Below, one piece after another: positions 55,968 through 64,000 of a stretch of DNA of 64,000 nucleotides. A program made the position numbers and the translations under genes. Each line of letters starts with the position of its first letter. The first letter of the stretch is position 1. The stretch comes from Scylla paramamosain. Taxonomy: Eukaryota > Arthropoda > Malacostraca > Decapoda > Portunidae. The notes beneath the pieces were generated by a model. That model was not told the origin of the DNA. It saw only the letters and a program-made list of their open reading frames with translations, and searched no databases. The stretch covers positions 9,595,001-9,659,000 of the forward strand of contig NC_087192.1 of assembly GCF_035594125.1 (NCBI RefSeq), read 5' to 3'.

Positions 55968-56159
55968 GTCTCGCCTCGTGATTGGCCGCCACCTTCTCAT
56001 CAGCTATCCTAACCTAATTGAGCTAACCTTAATTAACCTAACCTAATTACCCTGTACCAAATTACTGAATAGGGTCTCTTATTTATTATAACACATTATT
56101 TCGGCTAAGCTAGGTTAGGTTAGCTGATGAGAAAGTGGCGGCCAATCACGAGGCGAGAC
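55968..56159. mobile_element. 192-bp TIR element with TTAGG-like inner ends
   Basis: Arms 55968-56016 and 56111-56159 are 49-bp inverted repeats with 47 matches, starting gtctcgcctcgtgattggcc and ending inward in cctaaccta. The interior adds more taacct motifs. A second 19-bp direct copy of the arm end (ccaatcacgaggcgagact) lies just outside at 56167-56185. No target duplication was found. It lies about 55 bp from the truncated end of LINE copy 4. Confidence 0.82.
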
Positions 56160-56189
56160 TTTTTGCACCAATCACGAGGCGAGACTGCT

Positions 56190-56720
56190 CGCTCATGTGC
56201 TGAGAGTGTGGGGACTTTCCTGCATGCAGGCCTTCCTCTCCTTTCAGTCGAAGCGTTAGAGAATGGGAGTGAACGAAGTGCTAATGTTGTTGATGCAATA
56301 TTCTCTGCTGACCCATGGAGTTTTTCTGTTCATTAACTTGAGCCCAGAAAGAAATAACATCTGTCAAGTATGCTTGAGGTCATTGTTCCAGACATAAAGT
56401 CTGCCATTCATTCTCAAGCCGATGCATGCCCTAGAAGGTTGATTGGTAACTTGCAGCCAAGGAAGAAAGAAATGTCTTTGTGTTGGGCAGTAGCAGTTCT
56501 TGGGGGAAAACGTTTGAACATTAGTAAACACTCAATATTTTCAGGAAGGTGGATCTACACTTTTTGGATCAATTCTACCACAAAACTTTTGAAACTCTCT
56601 TTAACATATATCACTTGAGCATTGTCAAGGTGACAAGACGTCGTGGTGCTTCACCCGTATCCAAAATTAATGACAGATGCTGGGATCACGTGGCCTAAAA
56701 ACGTGAGTCCGGGATTTTAA
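56190..56720. other. Unassigned sequence
   Basis: Nothing recognised. An 82-codon open frame at 56370-56618 (+) has no visible domain. Confidence 0.5.
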
Positions 56721-57112
<392 letters not shown>

Positions 57113-57629
57113 CACTGAAAGTTGAGTAGATTCTACAGTAATATGCATTACATTTCTGTACATTAGCAGTAAATTTTCTTTTAATTTTGTGATGTCAGCA
57201 GTAGGACTCTGAGTTTGAAATAGCTTATTCACTCCGACTACATCTTTCAGCACTTTACATATAGATTACATCTGCAAAATGTTCTGAGGATCATCATAAG
57301 CTTAACCCACAGAAGTCTGGCTGTGTGGTACCGTTCACTGGATGCTGTCATCAGTACATCCCACTGCTCAACAATGACATTGACAGCTGTCATGCCTGGG
57401 ATTTTCTTCGGTGTTTCACTCTCTAGACGAGAATTTGATTTATTTCCCAGTATTACTGAATTCGTTTTGGACTATTTGAGAACTAGTTATGTAACTCCCT
57501 AACAATGAGTGATGACACAGCTGGCAACACTTCTGTTGCTTTATTGACAACCAGGTGTAAGGAATGGCAGATGTACATAGATACTGTTAGGTTGAGGTCA
57601 TCATTTACCAGCAGCATTGCAAGAAAATA
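57113..57629 (-). mobile_element. hAT transposase relic, downstream part (split by the RTE insertion)
   Basis: The minus strand from 57629 reads LVNDDLNLTVSMYICHSLHL, then VNKATEVLPAVSSLIVRELH, and near the end the open frame [20 protein letters not shown] and LLLMYRNVM. The CxCHSLHL block followed by the NKLFQ region is characteristic of the hAT-type, DUF4371-containing transposases common in arthropods. Several stops are present. It is truncated downstream by the (AT)n array and continues upstream at 60678-61140 beyond the inserted LINE. Confidence 0.75.
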
Positions 57630-60600
57630 CTTCTTCTTCTTCCTACGACCTTAATCCCACTGTACGAGTATTGCAGGGTCAGCCGCTCGAGTTATCCTTC
57701 TCCATCTGTTTCTATCCATTGCATCATCTTCTTGCACTCCCAGCTTGTTCATATCACTCCTTATTACGTCTCTCCATCTTATTTTTTGTCTCCCAACCCT
57801 CCTTCTCCCCCTAACCTCCACCATCATTGCCTTCCTCACTGGTTCATCCTCTTCTCTCCTTATCACGTGTCCAAAATGTCTTAGTCGTGCTTCTCTTGCC
57901 TACTCCTTGATATTACATATTCCACACATTCTTCTTATATCTTCACTTTGTCTCCTTTCTAACAGTGAAATGCCAGCCATCCATCTCACCATCCTCATCT
58001 CCGTTCTCTCCAGAATGCCTTCCTCTTTCTTTCTTAAAGACCATGTCTCTGCACCATATAGAAGTACTGATCTCAACACACTTCTGTATATCTTCATTCT
58101 CAGCTTCAGTGGTATTTTCTTATCTAAGGTTACTCCACTCACTTCCCTCCATTTTTCCCATCCAGCTTTTACTCTTTTGTCTAACTGATTTATCTGTTCC
58201 TCCTTCTTCTGCAAATACTGATCCTAGGTATTTGAACTCTCTTGTCTGCTTCAATCTTATGCCATCCTCTGATGTTACATTTATTTCCTCATAACCTTCT
58301 CTGTTGCTTACCATTACCTCTGTCTTTTGTGTGCTCACTTTCATTCCCTTTCTCTCCAGGTTGCCTTTCCATAACAAATATCTCTCCTGTAACTCTTCCT
58401 CCGTATCCGCAATGATGACTAGGTCGTCGGCAAACAGCAACTCCCACAAGTCCTCATTGTCTCTCACCTCCATCGTTATTGTGTCCAACACTATGAGAAA
58501 GAGAAAAGGACTCAAAGCTGATCCCTGATGGAGTCCTACTTCAACTGGGAAGGATTTCGTTTCCCCATACCTTGTCTGCACTGTTGTTTTTGCTCCCTCA
58601 TACATCATTTTCACTAGTCTTATCATTTTTTATGGCACTTCTCTCTTTCTCAAACTCCAGTACAATGCTTTCCTAGGCACCCTGTCATACGCCTTCTGCA
58701 AGTCCACAAAACACCAATACACCTTTCTGTTTCCTTCTAGATATTTTTGCTGTATCTGTCGCACAATAAATGTTGCATCTACAGTGCTCAATCCCCTCAT
58801 AAATCCAAAATGGTGGTTGTGTATTTTGACTATCTCCCTCAGTCTCCCTTCTATCACTCTCTCACTAGTATTTTCAGACTATGCTCCAACAACTTAATAT
58901 CTCTGTAGTTTTCACAACTTAATATATTTCCTTTCTGTTTCTACAACTTAACCATTCTACTTTCCTTCCAATCTTCAGGCATTTTCTCCGTGCTCCAAAT
59001 ATTTTCTAACAATGAGTATGTCCACTCCACTCCAAACTCTCCCAGTGCTTTAATCATTTCTATCGTTACTTCAGATTTTCCTCCTGCCTTGTTAGCCTTT
59101 CCCTTCTTTATGGCTTAATCCGCTTCCCTTCTACTTATGTTGGGTATTGGCCCTTCCACTGGTAATGTTTCACTCAGTTCTTCATATTCATTTTCCATGT
59201 TTAACAGGTTTGAGAAATATTCCTGCTACCTTCTTTTTATGTCCTCTTCCATCATAAGAATGTCTCCGTTTTTGTCCTTTACTATTGCTACTTCACCAAC
59301 ATCTTTCCTCATTTCATTTCTTACCTTCGCTACTCTGTATATAATCTTCTCTCCGTCTGGTGTATCCAGCCTCTCATACCAATCTCTGTATGTATTACTC
59401 TTTGCTCTGGCTACTGCTCTTTTTGCCTGCTTCTTGGCTTGTCTGTAATTTTCTTTAGTGATGTCATTATCAATGTCTTTCATTTGTTTTAGTGCTAACT
59501 TCTTATCCTTAATTGCAGCTTGAACCTCGTCATTCCTCCACCATGTATCTTTCTTTTCTTTTGGTTTCCCACTCGTCTTACCACAAATTCCTGTTGCTTT
59601 TGTTACTAATATATCTTTCATATCTTCCCACACCTCCGCTGCTGTTTCTGGTAAGCTGCCAGTTCTGTCTTTCCCTGAACGTTTCTTCAACTTTGTTTCT
59701 AAACTCATTCTTCTTTTCACTTTTCAGCTCCCAGACTTTAATCTTCTTCTTTCTTTCTTCTTTCGTTCTCTTCCTTCCACTTTTCATCCTAAAATCTGCT
59801 ACTAATAATCTATGTTGCGTCACCACTGGTTCTCCAGGTATAACTTTGCAATCCATTACAAGTCGTTTGTCTTCTCTTCTTACCAGGATGTAGTCAATCT
59901 GTATCTCATTCTGATCGCTTTTATATGTAATTAGATGGCTTTGTCTCTTCTTCAACCAAGTATTCAATATTGTAATTTCTGCTGCTTCTGCCAGTTCCAG
60001 TAATCGCTCACCTTCTACATTTCGTCTTCCGAAACACATTCCACCATGGACTCCTTCATACCCATTACCACTTTCTCCTACATGTGCATTCATGTCTCCA
60101 GCTATTACTATTAATTCTGTTCATGCTATAATTTCTATATACTCTTCAAGTTTTTCTCTAAATTCCTCTTTCTCCTCCTCCCTGCAACCCTGCTGAGGTG
60201 CATATGCAGATACAATATGCCATATTTTTCCATCTCTGATTAGTTTCATTCCCATTAACCTGTCATTAACTCTTTTAACTTCAGTAACCTGTTCCTGTAC
60301 ATCTGGATGAAGAATAATGGCCACTCCATTTTTCTTTGTACTTTCTCCAGCATAATACACTTTGTATCCTTCTCCTATTTTTCTAGCACTGTTTCCTTTC
60401 CATTTAGTTTCTTGGATGCACAAGATTTTGATATTCCTCCTCTGCATTACATCCACTTGCTCTCTTCCTTTGCCTGTAAGACTTCCTATGTTCCAGTAGC
60501 CTATTCTAATTCTTGGCTTCTTTTTTCAGTTCTTGGTCTTGTTTCCCACTATCTTCTTTAACCGCAGTCGTGGGTTCTGCGGTACCCTTTGCCCATTTTC

Positions 60601-60677
60601 CACTGCAACCAGGGGTTGTTGCAACGCGTCGCTTAAGGGGGACGCCCTAGCCATACTATTGTCCACAATAGAAATAT
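57630..60677 (-). mobile_element. RTE-type LINE inserted into a hAT transposase, near full length with stops and frameshifts
   Basis: The minus-strand order is MARASPLSDALQQP (60653), RIRIGYWNIGSLTGKGREQ, endonuclease CIQETKWKGN, VSAYAPQQG, VIAGDMNAHVG, IDYILVRRED and TQHRLL, then an arginine/lysine-rich linker. The reverse transcriptase follows with HHFGFMRGLSTVDA, FVDLQKAYDRVPRKALYW, GLHQGSALSPFLFLIVLDTI and LLFADDLVIIADTEEEL, then LLYGAETWSLRKKEE and RRVGRQKIRWRDVIRSDM at the C-terminus. The 3' end is a short (GAA)n tail at 57630-57641. AAGAAAATA flanks both ends (57621-57629, 60678-60686), a 9-bp target duplication. Stops near 60526, 60121, 59226 and 58627 and frame changes near 59660 and 58170 inactivate it. 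Confidence 0.92.
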
Positions 60678-61140
60678 AAGAAAATAGTGAGGGATTATAA
60701 TTAATTAAGGTGGCATCATCATATTCTCTACCAATCATGTTTTCAATTTTGATTCCTTCCTACACCATTTATTTTCTCACAGTTTTATAGAGTGTTTGGG
60801 ACGCAGTATCTTGTAATGGAACCAACCGAGAGAAAGTATCCACCACTGATTCTTTTTCTAAGCTGAAGTGACGTATTCTGAGAGCTAAATATGAAATACT
60901 GGCTTCACTTGTACTTCTGTTAACTATTAAGCTGAAATTATTATTTCCTATATGATGACTGAGGAATTTAGCAAAGCAAAACTGGGTGCAATCACATTTC
61001 TTTGCAACCTGCCACGTTTCGTTCTGTGTAACTTAAAACCTTTAAGACATGCAGGCTTTGTTTAAATTTGGCAATAATACCCCGAGATGATCGATGGAAA
61101 GGTTAGACGAGTGTTCTGAAATAAATATAACCTTCAATTC
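60678..61140 (-). mobile_element. hAT transposase relic, upstream part
   Basis: The minus strand from about 61140 reads SSNLSIDHLGVLLPNLNKAC, a basic stretch, then NNFSLIVNRSTSEASISYLA, LRIRHFSLEKESVVDTFSRL and VPLQDTASQTLYKTVRK. After a stop comes IKIENMIGREYDDATLIN, ending at SLFS where the RTE element starts. These blocks match the start of the catalytic core in DUF4371/hAT-type transposases (the 'DESTD' region, here NRSTS, has lost its acidic residues). It is collinear with 57113-57629. Confidence 0.75.
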
Positions 61141-62172
61141 AACCATTCTAGTAAGATGCTGTACAAGAAGAGAATTGTGAGGCTGCTGGGTGCTGACGTG
61201 AGGCTGCTGTGTAGTGTGCTGCTACGAACCCTTACATGTCCTGAATATTTTCTATTTTGACAGTAGCCAACAAGTGATGTAATGTGCTTAAATGGTAGTG
61301 CCGCAAAACTTGGTTGCAAGATCCACCAGCCACACTCCTCAGTAACGAGTGAAAAGCGTATCGCAACATGGTCCAAGGTAGCTACAAGTTGTGTATATAT
61401 ATATATTTTTTTTACAAACATACATAGGTGCGCACGCAGACAACTGAAATCCTAAACAGCTAAAACTATCATAGATACTTGCCTGCCAACTATGAGCTTT
61501 TTTTTATATATATCTAAATTCCCAGGTAGGAAATCCCTATGCCCTCCCGTCTCATGGCAGGCATTCATTGCAGGGATGTCTGTCTCTGCCTCTGAAGCCT
61601 GCCCTCCTCTCCCCCTTCCCGATTCCTTCCATCCCAACCACTCGTTCTGTAAGATTTTCCTATGATCAACATTTATGAATATCTGAAAAGTTGCATCGTT
61701 GTTCACACGAAATACTGAAGATTTCCAGTCTCTTTTTCCGATGAATTTGACTCTTCATACGTTGTGATGTCTCGGAACACGAAGTTCTTCTTTATGAGCT
61801 ACTGTTGTCCGGTATTGGTTTAATATTTTCCTGTACTATGCCACTGGTTACCTTGTGTCAGTTAGGCCCTACGCATACATGCTATCGTATCATAATAGAT
61901 ATTTTCATGCATTGTTAAACCTTGTCTTAGATTTCTTAATTATGACTGCCAGGTATATGATCATTCATTTATGTATCTAAAACTTCTTGTACTTGCATTA
62001 TATATGTATTGATTTAAGCACGGCATGAGCTCTGCGTGGCTGCAACACAAGTGACGTGCGGGAAACCTACAGAGACGTCCCTGAATCCATATTTCGAGTT
62101 GGTGGTGCTTTTCTTTCTTTTCTATTTTTTTACTCATTCTGGAGTCCTCAGAAGCAAATATTTAAAAGGCAT

Positions 62173-62174
<2 letters not shown>

Positions 62175-62249
<75 letters not shown>
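62175..62249. repeat. (TC)n microsatellite
   Basis: About 37 CT units. Confidence 0.97.
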
Positions 62250-62251
<2 letters not shown>

Positions 62252-62484
62252 GTTGCATCTTTGGTTCATTCTCTTCTACAAATGAAACTTTCCCCTATTA
62301 CTTTCTCGGTGGGAGGCTCCACGTCGTGCGAAGTGAAAATGGACTGGTTGCATGTCGATTTTATTCCGGTAAAAAAATGATAATAAATAAATAAATAAAT
62401 AGATAAATAAATAAGAAAGAGATAAATAATCAGCTTTTTAATATATTGAATTTTCTTATGACGTGATTACTAAAAAAAGTAAAT

Positions 62485-62490
<6 letters not shown>

Positions 62491-62569
<79 letters not shown>
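62491..62569. repeat. (AG)n microsatellite
   Basis: About 39 AG units followed by an A-run. Confidence 0.97.
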
Positions 62570-62573
<4 letters not shown>

Positions 62574-63379
62574 AAAAACTGATATTCATGTTGATGTCAA
62601 AGCGAGAGGCAGCAATCGGTTGATCAGGTAAAGGTGATGCCATGCGTGACATGATTTACTTTACGATAGACAAATAAAATCTATATTAAACATACACAAA
62701 AAACAACTCGTACATCACATAGTTAACCTGCTCTGTAAGATGTGTGCTCTTCGTAGATAATACTTTAATGTGCAAAGATCTAGTCATCAAAAGTTAGCTC
62801 TGTCTGAAGGAAACAAATATTTTCGTCTTTGTGGCACTTTTCTCTGTGCGCTGCATCTTAATCACAAGGATGTATGTACCCTGAAGCCATTGCTAGACAA
62901 TACTTGCCCTGGTTTTTTCACAAATCACTTCATTATGATTTACAAGTATATATGTTTTTTTTTCTACCTAATCGTCTTATTTGTACTGGTTGTCACAAGG
63001 TTTGCCGTTGTTACTAGTCCATACAACCAAAAATTATCTTAACAAAAGCAGAAACCTAACATACTTCATCATTAAAGGAACAAGCTTATTAAGTGTCACG
63101 CATGTAACACTGAAAATAGCAACTGTAAATTAAAGAAATCAAAGACAAAATACAGTGGAGCCAGCAAGGAACATAACATGGAGCTTGTTCGTGACTCTTG
63201 ACCTGACATAAAGGGTAACAATGTACTACAAGTCAATGCGGGGATGCAAATGTGATCGCTTCTCACGAATACCTTCGATAATTTACATGCACAGTTGCAC
63301 ACACTGCTGCACGACACTGATGTATACTGCACCCCCTAATTCATGACTAACATCTAGTTATATAGGCTACATTTGCTAC

Positions 63380-63520
63380 ACTACAACAACTGAGATTAGA
63401 CAGGTTTATGCATGGGGATAATAGATGGAAATAGGTAGGTATATTTCATACAGGGACTGCCACGTGTAAGCCTGGTCGCTTCTTGCAGCTTCCCTTATTT
63501 CTTATGTTCTTATGTTCTAA
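63380..63520 (+). mobile_element. 3' end fragment of a CR1-like LINE
   Basis: Reads LRLDRFMHGDNRWK, then after a stop PGRFLQLPLFLMFLC, a C-terminal signature common to decapod LINE copies, ending in the short direct repeat ttcttatgttcttatgttc typical of CR1-like 3' termini. Only about 140 bp remain. Confidence 0.6.
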
Positions 63521-64000
63521 TAAAGCGAAGTGAAGCACTCCTTGATCATGTAGTATATTCTGTTAACTTTCCACAAGCACCAAACGTCTGTCACAAAGCT
63601 TAGTGACGAAGATTTCATAATAAAGTGTGGAAAGTTAGTACAAATTTAGTGTTCTTCATCACCATGCTAAAAAACATTAATGCAGATGAAAATATGGTTA
63701 AAGTTGGTAAGAAAAAAAGTTTATATACAAAATATGTACACTCATCTAAAAGTACCCTTCCATACTTTAGTATCCTAACTGACACTATTACCACGTACGC
63801 TCTATTTTCCAGTATCCTTACATTTTTTTGAGCATCCCCTGGGATTACTTGCATCTATCTGTCTTAGAATAAACAACTCGAAAACACGGGGTACGCGTTG
63901 TAAATAATTTAAAAGATAATCCTGAAAAGCCGTGTGTCATGTATTTGCTTCGGTCATATCAAGTCCCATTTACCATAAAAAAATAGTGTCTCATGCAGTG
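63521..64000. other. Unassigned sequence to the window end
   Basis: Nothing recognised. Confidence 0.6.

Larger units (their letters stand above)
61141..63379. other. Unassigned sequence with microsatellites
   Basis: No gene recognised. It contains (TC)n at 62175-62249 and (GA)n at 62491-62569, two runs of the same repeat on opposite strands 240 bp apart. Confidence 0.6.

Overview
The window is eukaryotic nuclear DNA, most likely from a decapod crustacean and certainly from an arthropod-like genome. The evidence is a spliced gene with GT-AG introns, very dense and long dinucleotide microsatellites, an interstitial (TTAGG)n telomere-type array, and LINE and DNA-transposon families of the sort common in decapods. 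No prokaryotic feature, tRNA, rRNA or CRISPR array was seen.

1-24 kb: one real host gene on the + strand, a fatty-acid elongase of the ELOVL family (ELOVL1/7-like). Seven consecutive coding segments run from 1731 to the stop at 21851; the short N-terminal exon lies outside the window. All four family motifs are present (KFTEFLDT, HVIHH, HIVMYVYY, TNFQMIQ). The second segment exists as two alternative 81-nt exons, 2a (5072-5152) and 2b (8824-8904). They have the same length and phase and encode homologous but distinct loops, which is the signature of mutually exclusive splicing. The introns hold microsatellites and two copies of a pogo/Tc1-like TIR element that carries a Harbinger-like transposase fragment.

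24-46 kb: a graveyard of transposable elements. It holds an ancient LINE copy (25.95-27.47 kb) and two consecutive CR1-like LINEs with ORF1 and ORF2 remains (27.7-31.0 and 31.0-34.5 kb). A tail-to-tail pair of a poly(A)-tailed Jockey-like LINE follows (36.9-40.2 + and 40.3-43.6 -), then a third 5'-truncated copy (43.7-44.25 kb), a ZBED/GTF2IRD2-type hAT relic (44.3-44.7 kb), another CR1 piece (44.8-45.6 kb) and a 907-bp TA-flanked TIR element (45.7-46.6 kb).

46-64 kb: a 71-bp GC-rich minisatellite (48.1-48.4 kb) and a minus-strand LINE (49.0-50.8 kb). That LINE is split by a 286-bp hAT-type MITE with a perfect 8-bp target duplication and by a 436-bp TIR element. Next come a DUF4806-like exon (52.6-52.75 kb, - strand) and a 270-bp element with perfect 86-bp terminal inverted repeats around a (CCTAA)n core. 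A Jockey-like 3' half-copy (54.6-55.9 kb) and a 192-bp TIR element follow. Last is an RTE-type LINE (57.63-60.68 kb) inserted, with a 9-bp target duplication, into a hAT transposase gene.

Only the elongase looks like a functional gene. It is an ER-membrane condensing enzyme that starts each round of fatty-acid elongation. The DUF4806-like exon may belong to a second small gene. Everything else with coding potential is transposon-derived and broken by stops or frameshifts. Most element boundaries are estimates; those fixed by target duplications or matching terminal repeats are stated as such.
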